From Knoellia sp. Soil729 (lineage in GTDB: Bacteria; Actinomycetota; Actinomycetes; Actinomycetales; Dermatophilaceae), in assembly GCF_001427985.1 (NCBI RefSeq), contig NZ_LMSA01000003.1, forward strand, positions 1-64,000: a DNA stretch of 64,000 nucleotides, written 5' to 3'. Position 1 is the stretch's first letter, and each line of letters begins with the position of its first letter. Shown here one piece after another: positions 38,625 through 47,149 of the stretch. The position numbers and the translations under genes are program-made. The notes under the pieces were generated by a model. That model saw only the letters and a program-made list of their open reading frames with translations, did not search any database and was not told the origin of the DNA.

Positions 38625-39188
38625 GTGGTCGACCAGCCGGTCACGTCCCTGCCACCCGGTGGGGTGCTGCGGGGGCGCGAGGTCACGGGGGAGGAGCTCA
38701 GCGGGCTGAGCTGGGAGAGTGCCACGCTGCTCGGCTGCACCTTCGAGGAGTGCACCTTCACGAGCTGCAACTTCTCGATGACGGCCCTCACCGACACCCG
38801 GTTCGTCGAGTGCACCTTCGTCGGCTGCAAGCTGCTCGCAGTCAACTGGGCCACGACGGCTGCGGGATCCCTTCTCGCACAGCCGCTCCGGTTCGAGCGC
38901 TGCCGGCTCGACGGGACGACCTTCGCCGGACTCGACCTCACCGGCTTCGTGTTCCGCGACTGCCAGCTCACTGACGTGGACTTCACCGAGGCCGACCTGC
39001 GGCGCGTCGACTTCGCCGGGTCCGAGCTCTCGGGTGCTCGCTTCGTGGGAAGCGACCTGCGCGACTGCGACCTGCGGGGCACCCGTGGCCTCGCGCTTGA
39101 CCCGCGCGAGAACCGGCTCAAGGGCGCCCGCCTCGACCTCGGCGCCGCACCAGGCCTGCTCGACGTCTTCGGCATCCAGATCTCCTGA
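38625..39188 (+). CDS. Pentapeptide repeat protein
   Basis: A 187-residue right-handed beta-helix of A-(D/N)-L-x-x type repeats, e.g. CTFEECTFTSCNFSM, FRDCQLTDVDFTEADLRRVDF and FVGSDLRDCDLRGT. The Cys-rich, Phe-centred repeats resemble Qnr/MfpA-type DNA mimics that protect gyrase from fluoroquinolones, but pentapeptide proteins also have other roles, so the function is open. The GTG at 38625 lies 2 bases behind the rpe stop, so it should be cotranscribed and possibly coupled. It ends just before the perfect 22-bp hairpin. Confidence 0.88.
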   Translation: MVDQPVTSLPPGGVLRGREVTGEELSGLSWESATLLGCTFEECTFTSCNFSMTALTDTRFVECTFVGCKLLAVNWATTAAGSLLAQPLRFERCRLDGTTFAGLDLTGFVFRDCQLTDVDFTEADLRRVDFAGSELSGARFVGSDLRDCDLRGTRGLALDPRENRLKGARLDLGAAPGLLDVFGIQIS

Positions 39189-39194
39189 ATCCTT

Positions 39195-39244
39195 GCCTTG
39201 TGTGTCTGAGCGCGAGGTGGGACTCGCGCTCAGACACACAAGGC
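39195..39244. terminator. Perfect 22-bp inverted repeat, strong hairpin
   Basis: Arms 39195-39216 and 39223-39244 are exact reverse complements, with a 6-base loop GTGGGA. The inner arm is GTGTGTCTGAGCGCGAG. It begins 7 bases after the pentapeptide gene stop and has no T-run. It is a very stable hairpin that may end the rpe transcript ahead of the rib leader. Its regularity suggests it could also be a repeated genomic element. Confidence 0.85.
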
Positions 39245-39321
39245 GGGGTTGGAGGGGTGGGGGACGTCACGGTGAGACGGCCTTCGGCTCGCGGGGTCGC
39301 TGCGGCATACTGGGTGGTGAC

Positions 39322-39444
39322 GTGCTCCGGGGTCGGTGCAATTCCGAACCGGCGGTGACAGTCCGCGACCCGACCGCAGCCAGCGGCCGGTTGACTGGGT
39401 GGAACTCCCAGACCGACGGTGAGAGTCCGGATGGTAGGCAGCAC
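39322..39444 (+). promoter_or_regulatory. FMN riboswitch (RFN element)
   Basis: The leader of the riboflavin operon contains GTGCTCCGGGGTCGGTG, ATTCCGAACCGGCGGTGACA, the segment TGGAACTCCCAGACCGACGG and GAGAGTCCGGATGG, closing with GCAGCAC, which pairs with GTGCT at the 5' end. These are the conserved junction sequences of the FMN aptamer. Bound FMN would switch off ribD and the genes after it. Between the aptamer and the ribD ATG there are about 108 bases for the expression platform, and I see no clear T-run terminator, so translational control is likely. A weak -10 (CATACT) lies at 39306-39311. Confidence 0.95.
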
Positions 39445-39552
39445 GCGACAGCGGGACCCCGAGGGGTCGCGCCGTCCGACGTCATGCGTCGACGGCATCC
39501 GCTGCACCTCCCGGAGCTCGACCCACAGGTCTCGAGCACGAGGGCAGGACAC

Positions 39553-40575
39553 ATGCAGCACGGCACGACCGACGCGCAGTGGATGCTGCGCGCGCTGGCC
39601 GTCGCCGCGAACGGGCCACAGGCCGATCCCAACCCGCGCGTCGGTTGCGTCATCGTCGACCCCGCAGGCACCCTCGTTGCCGAGGGATGGCACAACGGGG
39701 CGGGCACGCCGCACGCCGAGGCCGCCGCCCTCGAGGCCGCGGGTGCACGCGCCGCCGGCTGCACGGCATACGTGACCCTGGAGCCCTGCCACCACACCGG
39801 TCGCACGCTCCCGTGCTCTCGTGCCCTGGCCGCGTCGGGCGTTGCCCGTGTGGTGTATGCCGTGGCCGACCCCAACGTGTCGGCGGGGGGTGGCGGTGCC
39901 TGGCTGGCAGAGCAGGGAATCACGGTCGAGTCCGGCCTCCTCGAGGACGATGGGGAGACCCTCAACCGCAGCTGGCTGCACCTCATGCGCACCGGCCGGC
40001 CCTGGGTCACCTGGAAGCTCGCGTCGACCCTCGACGGCCGCAGCGCTGCCGCGGACGGCTCGAGCCGGTGGATCACCGGCCCCCTGGCCCGGCAGGACGT
40101 CCATGAGCACCGCGCCCGCTGCGGTGCCATCCTCGTCGGGACCGGGACCGCGCTCATCGACGACCCCAGCCTGACCGCCCGCCGCAGCGACGGCACCCTG
40201 CACGACTCCCAGCCCCTGCGCGTGGTCATGGGCCAGCGGGACCTGCTCACGGACGCCCGCATCCTCGACGAGTCCGCCGAGACAATCCACCTGCGCACCC
40301 GCAGCCCCCGCGAGGTGCTCGCACACCTCGCCGACCGCCAGATCCACCACGTCTGGCTCGAGGGCGGGCCCACGGTGGCCGCGGCGTTCATGGCCGACGG
40401 CTTCGTCGACGAGATCGTCGCCTACATCGCGCCCGTCCTGCTCGGGCGTGGACGGCCCTCGGTCAGCGACCTCGGCATCACGACCATCGATGACGCCCTG
40501 CGCCTGGAACCCACCGACATCCGGGTTCTCGGTCACGACATCCGCATCACCGCAACCCTCAAGGAGTCCTCCTGA
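39553..40575 (+). CDS. ribD: Riboflavin biosynthesis deaminase/reductase
   Basis: Two steps of riboflavin synthesis in a 340-residue chain. The N-terminal deaminase has the zinc site HAEAAALEAAG with CTAYVTLEPCHHTGRTLPC. The C-terminal reductase starts near WVTWKLASTLDGRSAAADGSSRWITG and has VWLEGGPTVAAAF. The ATG at 39553 gives the conserved start (DAQWMLRALAVAANG); an in-frame ATG 69 bases upstream (39484) is possible but adds an atypical extension. First gene of the FMN-riboswitch-controlled operon; TGATG overlap with ribE. Confidence 0.95.
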   Translation: MQHGTTDAQWMLRALAVAANGPQADPNPRVGCVIVDPAGTLVAEGWHNGAGTPHAEAAALEAAGARAAGCTAYVTLEPCHHTGRTLPCSRALAASGVARVVYAVADPNVSAGGGGAWLAEQGITVESGLLEDDGETLNRSWLHLMRTGRPWVTWKLASTLDGRSAAADGSSRWITGPLARQDVHEHRARCGAILVGTGTALIDDPSLTARRSDGTLHDSQPLRVVMGQRDLLTDARILDESAETIHLRTRSPREVLAHLADRQIHHVWLEGGPTVAAAFMADGFVDEIVAYIAPVLLGRGRPSVSDLGITTIDDALRLEPTDIRVLGHDIRITATLKESS

Positions 40576-41195
40576 TGTTCACCGGAATCGTCGAGGAGCT
40601 CGGCCGGGTCGAGCACCTCGACCTCGGCGAGACCTCCGCCCGGCTCACGCTGCGCGGGCCACTCGTGACCAGCGACGCCGTGCACGGCGCCTCGATCTCG
40701 GTCAACGGCGTCTGCCTCACAGTCGTCGACCCCGAGGTCACGGGCGACACCTTCACCGTCGACGTCATGGCCGAGACGCTGTCGCGCACCGGCCTCGGCG
40801 CGCTGTTCCCCGGCGCACCGGTCAACCTCGAACGTGCGATGGCTGCGGCCGGTCGCTTCGGCGGCCACATCGTCCAGGGGCACGTCGATGGCACCGCCAC
40901 CGTCGTCGAACGAGTCCCCGGCGACCGCTGGGAGGTCGTGACCTTCAGCCTCCCGCAGGCCCTCGCCCGCTACGTCGTCGAGAAGGGCTCCATCACGGTC
41001 GACGGGGTGAGCCTCACCGTCTCCGCCGTCGCTGCGACCACCTTCAGCGTCTCCCTCATCCCGACCACGCTGGAGCAGACGACCCTCGGCCAGCGCGCAG
41101 TGGGCGACACCGTCAACCTCGAGGTCGACGTCCTCGCGAAGTACGTCGAACGCATGCTCTCCACCCGCACCAGCACCACGGAGGTTCCGCAATGA
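40575..41195 (+). CDS. ribE: Riboflavin synthase alpha chain
   Basis: Dismutates two 6,7-dimethyl-8-ribityllumazine molecules into riboflavin. The 206-residue chain has two lumazine-binding repeats: MFTGIVEELGRVEHLD with VNGVCLTVVD, and GGHIVQGHVDGTATV with VDGVSLTVSAV. Residues of the family are conserved and length is typical. One-base overlap with ribD and ATGA with ribM. It works downstream of the RibH lumazine synthase encoded at the end of this operon. Confidence 0.96.
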   Translation: MFTGIVEELGRVEHLDLGETSARLTLRGPLVTSDAVHGASISVNGVCLTVVDPEVTGDTFTVDVMAETLSRTGLGALFPGAPVNLERAMAAAGRFGGHIVQGHVDGTATVVERVPGDRWEVVTFSLPQALARYVVEKGSITVDGVSLTVSAVAATTFSVSLIPTTLEQTTLGQRAVGDTVNLEVDVLAKYVERMLSTRTSTTEVPQ

Positions 41196-41893
41196 ACTGG
41201 CTCGAGCGCCTCTTCGAGGCCCAGCTGACCATCGGCAGCCAGCACATCCTCTGGCGCGAGGTCGTCGGCAACGTCTTCGGCTTCGCCTCCGCCATCGGTG
41301 GGATGCGGCGGCGCGTGTGGGCCTGGCCCGTCGGCATCGTCGGCAACGCGCTGCTGTTCACGGTGTTCTTCGGGGTCGCGTTCGCCAACCCGCAGCACCA
41401 GACCCTCTACGGACAGGCCGGGCGGCAGGTCTTCTTCATCCTCACGAGCATCTACGGCTGGTGGCGCTGGCAGGAGCACCGCAAGGCACGCGGGGCCGAC
41501 TCACCGGCGATCACGCCGCGCTGGGCGACGGTGCGTGAGCGGGCGGCCTACGTCGGTGTCTGGGCCGCAGGCCTCGTCGTCGGCCAGTGGGTCTTCGCGA
41601 CCATCGGTGCCGGGTGGCCCGCACCGCGCTGGTACTTCTGGTGCGACGCGTGGATCTTCGTGGGCTCGATGCTCGCGACCTATGCGATGGCCCGCGGGTG
41701 GAACGACTTCTGGCTCATGTGGATCGCGGTGGACCTCGTCGGCGTGCCCCTGTTGTGGCACTCGAAGTTCTACCCGTCCGCGGTCCTGTATGCCGTCTAC
41801 GGCGCCCTCGTGCTCTACGGCTTCACGGTGTGGCTCAAGGCCTCCCGCGAGGAGAGGGACCCCGACCGGGAGCTGACCGAGGTGATGTCATGA
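41192..41893 (+). CDS. ribM: PnuC-family riboflavin transporter (RibM-like)
   Basis: A 233-residue membrane protein with about seven hydrophobic segments, beginning WREVVGNVFGFASAIGGMRRRVWAWPVGIVGNALLFTVFF. Aromatic-rich helices carry the PnuC signature (TSIYGWWRWQEHR, WDFW-like NDFWLMWIAVDLVGVPLL). PnuC proteins proper take up nicotinamide riboside; the riboflavin-specific branch RibM (PnuX) sits in actinobacterial rib operons. The position inside an FMN-riboswitch operon between ribE and ribBA supports riboflavin uptake, which is inference from context. Overlaps at both ends by ATGA. Confidence 0.85.
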   Translation: MNWLERLFEAQLTIGSQHILWREVVGNVFGFASAIGGMRRRVWAWPVGIVGNALLFTVFFGVAFANPQHQTLYGQAGRQVFFILTSIYGWWRWQEHRKARGADSPAITPRWATVRERAAYVGVWAAGLVVGQWVFATIGAGWPAPRWYFWCDAWIFVGSMLATYAMARGWNDFWLMWIAVDLVGVPLLWHSKFYPSAVLYAVYGALVLYGFTVWLKASREERDPDRELTEVMS

Positions 41894-43119
41894 CCACCCT
41901 CTCCACCATCGAGCAGGCCCTCGAGGCCCTGCGCCGGGGCCGGCCGGTGCTGGTCACCGACGACGAGCACCGCGAGAACGAGGGCGACGTCATCATGGCC
42001 GCGCAGACCCTCACCGACGCGTGGATGGCGTGGACCATCAGGCACTCGTCCGGTTATGTCTGTGCCCCCACCACCGATGCCGTCGCCGACCGCCTGGGCC
42101 TGCCGCTCATGGTGAGCGAGAACGCAGACCGGTTGCGGACGGCATACACGGTCACCGTCGACGCCGCCGAAGGCGGGACAACGGGGATCAGTGCCGCCGA
42201 CCGCGCCCGCACGGTGCGCCTGCTCGCGTCACCGTCGGCCACCGCGGACTCCTTCGTCCGCCCGGGGCACGTGGTGCCGCTGCGTGCGCGCGAGGGCGGG
42301 GTGCTGGTGCGCCGCGGGCACACCGAGGCGGCGGTCGACCTCTGCCGTCTCGCCGGCCTCGAGCCCGTCGGCGCCATCGCCGAGCTCACCCACGACGACG
42401 GCACCATGATGCGGCTGCCTGCCGTCCTGCAGCTGGGTGCCGAGCACGACCTGCCGGTGGTGACCATCGAGCAGCTCGTGACCCACCGCCAGCGCCATGA
42501 CCGGGTCACCCGGCACGCCACGACGACCCTGCCGACGCCCGACGGGACGTTCACGGTGCACGCCTACCGGGACACCCTCACGGGCGACGAGCACCTCGCG
42601 CTGGTCAGCCCACGCGGCCTGGGGGATGGCCCGGTGCTCACCCGTCTGCACAGCGAGTGCCTCACCGGTGACGTCTTCGGGTCCGCTCGGTGCGACTGCG
42701 GTCCACAGCTGAACCGGGCCCGCGGCCGCGTCGCGCGCGAGGGCGGCGTCGTGGTCTACGTCCGCGGGCACGAGGGTCGCGGGGTCGGCCTGGCCGACAA
42801 GATCGCGGCGTATGCCGTGCAGGACAGGGGTGTCGACACCGTCGCGGCCCAGGAGGAGCTAGGTCTGCCGGTGGACGCGCGCGACTATGCCTCCGCGACG
42901 GCGATCCTGCACGACCTCGGCATCGCCGCCGTCCGGCTGCTCACGAACAACCCCGACAAGGTCGAGGCGGTCCGCGCTGCGGGCATCGACGTCGCCACGG
43001 TCGAGCGGCTGCAGGTCGCCCCGGTGGCGACGAACGCCGCCTACCTGCGCACCAAGCGTGACCGCCTCGGTCATGACCTCGTCCTCGGCTCCCACGACTC
43101 CACGGAGGCAAGCGCATGA
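41890..43119 (+). CDS. ribBA: Bifunctional DHBP synthase / GTP cyclohydrolase II
   Basis: A 409-residue fusion. The RibB half (residues ~1-205) starts [29 protein letters not shown] and makes the four-carbon unit from ribulose-5-phosphate. The RibA half opens GTP at [24 protein letters not shown], which holds the three zinc cysteines, followed by [15 protein letters not shown]. Both active sites look complete. It therefore supplies both substrates of the pathway. ATGA overlaps on both sides. Confidence 0.96.
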   Translation: MTTLSTIEQALEALRRGRPVLVTDDEHRENEGDVIMAAQTLTDAWMAWTIRHSSGYVCAPTTDAVADRLGLPLMVSENADRLRTAYTVTVDAAEGGTTGISAADRARTVRLLASPSATADSFVRPGHVVPLRAREGGVLVRRGHTEAAVDLCRLAGLEPVGAIAELTHDDGTMMRLPAVLQLGAEHDLPVVTIEQLVTHRQRHDRVTRHATTTLPTPDGTFTVHAYRDTLTGDEHLALVSPRGLGDGPVLTRLHSECLTGDVFGSARCDCGPQLNRARGRVAREGGVVVYVRGHEGRGVGLADKIAAYAVQDRGVDTVAAQEELGLPVDARDYASATAILHDLGIAAVRLLTNNPDKVEAVRAAGIDVATVERLQVAPVATNAAYLRTKRDRLGHDLVLGSHDSTEASA

Positions 43120-43601
43120 AGGCAGGAGCACCCGAGGTGCAGGCGGATGGACAGGGCCTGCGGGTCGCCATCGTCGCTGCGTCCTGGCACAAGGCGGTGA
43201 TGGACGGGCTCGTCGACGGCGCTGTGGCGGCCCTTGCCGGTGCCGGGCTGCCCGACGTGACCCTCGTGCGGGTCCCGGGAACGGTCGAGCTCTCGGTCGC
43301 CTGCGCGCGGCTCGCGCCCACCCACGACGCGCTGGTCGCGCTGGGTGTCGTCATCAGGGGCGGAACGCCCCACTTCGACTACGTGTGCAGCGGCGTGACC
43401 CACGGCCTCACCGACGTGAGTACTCGCACCGGTGTCCCCATCGGCTTCGGGGTGCTCACCTGTGACACGGCCGAGCAGGCCCTCGCCCGAGCCGGTCTGC
43501 CCGGCTCCAGCGAGGACAAGGGAGCCGAGGCGGCCCTGGCTGCCGTCGCCACGGCGGTGGCGTTGCGGCACCTCGCTCCGCGTACGCGTGCGGAGGCATG
43601 A
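43116..43601 (+). CDS. ribH: 6,7-dimethyl-8-ribityllumazine synthase
   Basis: Condenses the DHBP unit with the pyrimidine to give the lumazine used by RibE; forms icosahedral or pentameric shells. The 161-residue protein has [49 protein letters not shown] and [13 protein letters not shown]. Last gene of the rib operon: its stop is 25 bp before hisE, which has its own -10. The close rib/his junction is an actinobacterial habit. Confidence 0.95.
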   Translation: MKAGAPEVQADGQGLRVAIVAASWHKAVMDGLVDGAVAALAGAGLPDVTLVRVPGTVELSVACARLAPTHDALVALGVVIRGGTPHFDYVCSGVTHGLTDVSTRTGVPIGFGVLTCDTAEQALARAGLPGSSEDKGAEAALAAVATAVALRHLAPRTRAEA

Positions 43602-43613
43602 CCCGGCCCCTCG

Positions 43614-43619
43614 TAGGAT
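43614..43619 (+). promoter_or_regulatory. -10 element TAGGAT, leaderless start of hisE
   Basis: TAGGAT ends 7 bases before the hisE GTG at 43627, with no ribosome binding site. Confidence 0.5.
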
Positions 43620-43626
43620 TGGCGCC

Positions 43627-43890
43627 GTGAAGACCTTCGACGCCCTGTTCGCCGAGCTCACCGACAAGGCCGCCACCCGCCCCGAGGGGTCCGGCACGGT
43701 GGCCGAGCTCGACGCCGGCGTGCATGCCATCGGCAAGAAGATCGTCGAGGAGGCCGCCGAGGTCTGGATGGCCGCCGAGCACGAGAGCGACGAGCGTGCA
43801 GCCGAGGAGATCTCCCAGCTGCTCTACCACCTGCAGGTCCTCATGGTCGCCAAGGGCCTCACCCTCGACGACGTCTACACCCACCTCTGA
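43627..43890 (+). CDS. hisE: Phosphoribosyl-ATP pyrophosphatase
   Basis: Hydrolyses phosphoribosyl-ATP to phosphoribosyl-AMP, second step of histidine synthesis. The 87-residue all-helical protein has the MazG-like acidic core [39 protein letters not shown] with E-E-x-x-E and D/E pairs for metal. GTG start behind a TAGGAT -10. It is 14 bases from hisG, which has a short upstream purine stretch (GAGACAGAGA). Confidence 0.95.
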   Translation: MKTFDALFAELTDKAATRPEGSGTVAELDAGVHAIGKKIVEEAAEVWMAAEHESDERAAEEISQLLYHLQVLMVAKGLTLDDVYTHL

Positions 43891-43904
43891 GACAGAGACT
43901 CCCC

Positions 43905-44750
43905 ATGCTGCGCATTGCCGTCCCCAACAAGGGATCCCTCGCCGAGCCCGCCGCCGAGATGCTGCGCGAGGCGGGCTACCGCACGCGCCGCGACGCCAAG
44001 GAGCTCGTCGTCAACGACGAGGCCAACGGGGTCGAGCTGTTCTACCTCCGACCACGTGACATCGCCGTCTATGTCGGGTCGGGCACCGTCGACTGCGGCA
44101 TCACCGGTCGTGACCTGCTCCTCGACTCCGGCAGTGCTGCCACCGAGGCGATGACGCTCGGCTTCGGGGGCTCGACCTTCCGGTATGCCGGCCGGCCGGG
44201 AACCGTGTCCGCGGTCGCGGACATTGCCGGTCGCCGTGTGGCCACGAGCTACCAGGGCCTCGTCGAGAAGCACCTGGCCGACCACGGCGTGCAGGCCGAG
44301 GTCGTGCGCCTGGACGGCGCCGTCGAGACGGCGATCACCCTCGGCGTCGCCGACGTCATCGCCGATGTGGTCGAGACGGGCGCCACCCTGCGCAGCCAGG
44401 GGCTCGAGGTGTTCGGGGACCCGATCCTGCGCAGCGAGGCCGTGCTCATCCGCCGGGAGGGGAGCGACCAGGACGCCGGGATCGAGGTGCTGCGGCGCCG
44501 CATGCTCGGTGTCGTCACGGCACGCCACTACGTCATGCTCGACTACGACGTGCCCGCGGCCCTGGTCGACGAGGCCTGTGCGATCACGCCCGGCCTGGAG
44601 TCGCCCACGGTGTCGAGCCTGCAGAACAAGGACTGGAAGGCTGTGCGCGCCATGGTGCCGCGTGCGGTCACCAACCGTGTCATGGACCAGCTCTACGAGA
44701 TGGGCGCTCGAGCCATCCTCGTCACCGACATCGCCGCGTGCCGCCTGTGA
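43905..44750 (+). CDS. hisG: ATP phosphoribosyltransferase, long form
   Basis: First and feedback-regulated step of histidine synthesis, joining ATP and PRPP. The 281-residue length shows the long form with its own regulatory domain, so no HisZ is needed. The catalytic part opens LRIAVPNKGSLAEPAAEMLREAGYR and the PRPP loop is in ADVIADVVETGATLRSQGLEV. The C-terminal ACT-like regulatory domain begins near LDYDVPAALVDEACAITPGLESPTV. GTGA overlap with the PH-domain gene. Confidence 0.95.
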   Translation: MLRIAVPNKGSLAEPAAEMLREAGYRTRRDAKELVVNDEANGVELFYLRPRDIAVYVGSGTVDCGITGRDLLLDSGSAATEAMTLGFGGSTFRYAGRPGTVSAVADIAGRRVATSYQGLVEKHLADHGVQAEVVRLDGAVETAITLGVADVIADVVETGATLRSQGLEVFGDPILRSEAVLIRREGSDQDAGIEVLRRRMLGVVTARHYVMLDYDVPAALVDEACAITPGLESPTVSSLQNKDWKAVRAMVPRAVTNRVMDQLYEMGARAILVTDIAACRL

Positions 44751-45205
44751 CGGGTCAGGGGACGACCCACGGGTCGCTCGAGCCGTTCCGCTCGCGGCGC
44801 GGCCGCATCATGGCGAGCGTCATGGCGGTGGTGTCGGTGGTGCTGTTCACCGTGCTCGCCCTGCTCGTCGCGGGTGTCGACGAGGGTGGCTGGGTCGTCG
44901 CGGACCGCGTCATGATGGCCTTGCTGGGGGTGAGCCTGGCCCTCGTGCTGTGGCGCTGGGCCGCCATCAAGGCCGTCCCCGACGAGTCCGGCATCACCGT
45001 GCAGAACCTCGTCGGGCACCGGCACATCGCGTGGGCCGAGATCACCGACGTGACCTTCGACGACGGTGACCCGTGGGCGAGCCTGCACCTCAGGGACACC
45101 GAGACCGTTGCGGTCATGGCGATCCAGCGCGCAGACGGTGCCTCGTCCCGGGCCGAGGCGCAACGCCTCGCCGACCTCGTCGGCGCCTCCCGCACCCGCC
45201 GCTGA
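44747..45205 (+). CDS. Membrane protein with a bacterial PH-like domain
   Basis: A 152-residue protein: short basic N-terminus, two membrane segments (ASVMAVVSVVLFTVLALLVAG and MMALLGVSLALVLWRWAAI), then a PH_6-like domain with DESGITVQNLVGHRHIAWAEITDVTFDDGDPWASLHLRD. Such proteins are often encoded behind hisG in actinobacteria; their role is unknown. I use the GTG at 44747, which makes GTGA with the hisG stop; a GTG at 44738 is in frame too. The gene ends at the large palindrome. Confidence 0.82.
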   Translation: MTGQGTTHGSLEPFRSRRGRIMASVMAVVSVVLFTVLALLVAGVDEGGWVVADRVMMALLGVSLALVLWRWAAIKAVPDESGITVQNLVGHRHIAWAEITDVTFDDGDPWASLHLRDTETVAVMAIQRADGASSRAEAQRLADLVGASRTRR

Positions 45206-45233
45206 CGACCGACGACTGGCTCGGGACGCTCGC

Positions 45234-45335
45234 ATGTCGGCGCCCGTCGCGCGACCGGCGCAGAGGCTGACCACCGGCGTCCGCATGCGAGTGCCGGTCA
45301 CCAGCGTGAGCGCGGGTCGCGCGACCGGCGCACAT
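45234..45335. repeat. Large imperfect palindrome between convergent genes
   Basis: About 102 bp symmetric around 45285/45286. The centre is CGCATGCG (45282-45289), and both arms contain GTCGCGCGAC at mirrored places (45246-45255 and 45316-45325), itself palindromic. The rest of the arms match at roughly 60 percent. The 17-base unit GTCGCGCGACCGGCGCA is also present as a direct repeat (45246 and 45316). It lies between the PH gene stop and the end of the kinase-MFS gene. Confidence 0.75.
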
Positions 45336-45351
45336 CTGGAGGCGCAGCCGG

Positions 45352-47139
45352 TCAGCGGACGGGGGCTCGGCCCGGCTTCAGTGTCAGCGCCGCGCCCACC
45401 TGGGCCACCATCAGGAAGGCGAGCACCAGCCAGATCACCGAGTAGGAGCCGGTGAGGTCCCGCACGGCACCCATCGTCGTCGGACCCATCGACGCGATCG
45501 TGTAGGAGACGAGGAAGGCCATCGCGGTGAAGCGCGCCGCGGCGGCCGGGGACACGGCATACCGCACGAGCAGGACCAGCCCGATGGCGAAGGCGCTGCC
45601 CTGGGCGGCCCCGAGCAGGACCGCCCACACCCATGGCGCCGCCTCGGGTGCGGCCCAGATACCGGCCTGCCCGACCACCCCGCACAGGCCGGCGCCGACG
45701 AGCGGGATACGCCAGTCGCCCACGCGGTCGGTGAGCGCCGGCCCGACGAGCCCGGACACGAACTGTGCTCCGGTGAAGACGGACAGGAGCAAGCCGGCGT
45801 CCTGGGCCGACCAGCCATGGCTGACGTAGGTGGGGGAGAGCCAGGCCAGGCTCGAGTAGAACTGCCACGACTGGATGGCGAGGTAGGCCGCGACGAGCCA
45901 CGCCGTGGTGCTGCGCCACGGCAGGCGGTGGCTGAGGTCCGGCGGGTGCTGGTCATGGTCGCCGCCGCGGTGGACCGCGAGGTCGACGGGCGCCCACACG
46001 AGGAGGCCGGCGACCGCCACGAGTCCCCAGAACCCGAGGGAGAGGTTCCAGTCGCCGAGGGCAGCGGCCAACGGCACGGTGACGGCTGCGGCGAGGGCCG
46101 CACCGCCCATCATGGCCAGCATCTGCAGACCCGTGGCCAGGCCCGCGCGTCCGGCCGGGAAGGACGACTTCACGACGCCGGGCAGGAGCGTCCCCGCCAG
46201 GGCGATGCCCGCTCCGGCACAGAAGGTGCCGAGGTAGAGCGCGAAGACCTCGTGCCCGAAACCGCGGACGAGGTTGCCCACGGCGACGGCGACCATGGCG
46301 ATGGAGATGCACCGCGCGACCCCGAGCCGCAGGCCGAGCCGGGCGGAGGCCGGTGCCAGCAGCCCCATGCAGAGCACGGGCAGCGTGGTGAGGACGCCGA
46401 GCCACACCGAGCTCAGCCCCAGGTCCTCACGGATCTGGGGGAGCAGCGGCGGAACCGAGGTCATGAGGGTGCGCATGCTCAGGGCCACCGCGACCACCCC
46501 GGCGACGAGCAGGGTGAGGGACGGCCCTCCCGCAGCGTCGTGACCCGGAGCAGCGGCCTCGCCGGTGTCGACGCGAACGTCGGTGTCGACGCGGACGTCA
46601 GCGTCCTCCGCGACGGGGGAGGCGGCATAGAGCTGGCGTTCCTGGTCGGCCCACACGTCCCAGTGCGTCGCGAAGACCTCGCCGTCGCGGGAGAGCGACC
46701 GGTCGTGCCGGACCTCGGCCGGGGCGTCGAGCCACACCCTCGCCGTGGCCGCGTCCCCGGCGATGGCAAAGGCACCCACACCTTCGAGGACGACCAGGTC
46801 TGCCTGTGGCACGGCCCGGTCGGAGCCGCGCACGGAGTCCTCCCAGTCCCACGTGGGGTGGCTCGCGGCCTCGCCCCGGGTCCAGGCGTCCACCAGCGAG
46901 TGCCGGGCCAGCGCGACGGTCTCGAGCAGGCCGGTCCATCCCTGGTGCATGTCGTCGACGTGCAGGACGAGGGCGTCCAGGTCACCGCCGAGGTCGGCTG
47001 CGAGGGTGGTCTTGCCCGACCCGCTCGGGCCGTCGACGGCGATGACCGTGACGGCCCCCGCCCTCGGGCCGCGGTCCGCGAGGAGACGGCGGACCACGGG
47101 CGTCAGGTCGTCCAGGTCGGTCACTGCGTCGTTCGGCAC
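45352..47139 (-). CDS. Fusion of a uridine-kinase-like P-loop domain with a CynX/NimT-like MFS transporter
   Basis: One uninterrupted frame of ~595 residues. Residues 30-190 are a P-loop kinase of the uridine/cytidine kinase group: IAVDGPSGSGKTTLA (P-loop 37-44), LVLHVDDMHQGW, PTWDWEDS and DLVVLEGVGAFA. A hydrophilic linker with a doubled DVRVDT unit follows, then from about residue 205 twelve membrane helices. The transporter opens SMRTLMTSVPPLLPQIREDLGLSS, like CynX/NimT cyanate/nitroimidazole-type MFS carriers. I start at GTG 47139, just after the FUSC stop (47150); GTG 47124 is an alternative. There is no good RBS. Substrates of both parts are unknown. A fused sensor or kinase step for an imported nucleoside-like compound is possible. 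Confidence 0.78.
   Translation of the reverse strand: MPNDAVTDLDDLTPVVRRLLADRGPRAGAVTVIAVDGPSGSGKTTLAADLGGDLDALVLHVDDMHQGWTGLLETVALARHSLVDAWTRGEAASHPTWDWEDSVRGSDRAVPQADLVVLEGVGAFAIAGDAATARVWLDAPAEVRHDRSLSRDGEVFATHWDVWADQERQLYAASPVAEDADVRVDTDVRVDTGEAAAPGHDAAGGPSLTLLVAGVVAVALSMRTLMTSVPPLLPQIREDLGLSSVWLGVLTTLPVLCMGLLAPASARLGLRLGVARCISIAMVAVAVGNLVRGFGHEVFALYLGTFCAGAGIALAGTLLPGVVKSSFPAGRAGLATGLQMLAMMGGAALAAAVTVPLAAALGDWNLSLGFWGLVAVAGLLVWAPVDLAVHRGGDHDQHPPDLSHRLPWRSTTAWLVAAYLAIQSWQFYSSLAWLSPTYVSHGWSAQDAGLLLSVFTGAQFVSGLVGPALTDRVGDWRIPLVGAGLCGVVGQAGIWAAPEAAPWVWAVLLGAAQGSAFAIGLVLLVRYAVSPAAAARFTAMAFLVSYTIASMGPTTMGAVRDLTGSYSVIWLVLAFLMVAQVGAALTLKPGRAPVR
46563..46598. repeat. 18-bp tandem duplication in the linker of the fusion gene
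   Basis: CGGTGTCGACGCGAACGT (46563-46580) is followed at once by CGGTGTCGACGCGGACGT (46581-46598), 17 of 18 bases the same. It encodes the doubled DVRVDT hexapeptide that joins the kinase and transporter domains. Confidence 0.9.
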
Positions 47140-47149
47140 ACGGAGAACA

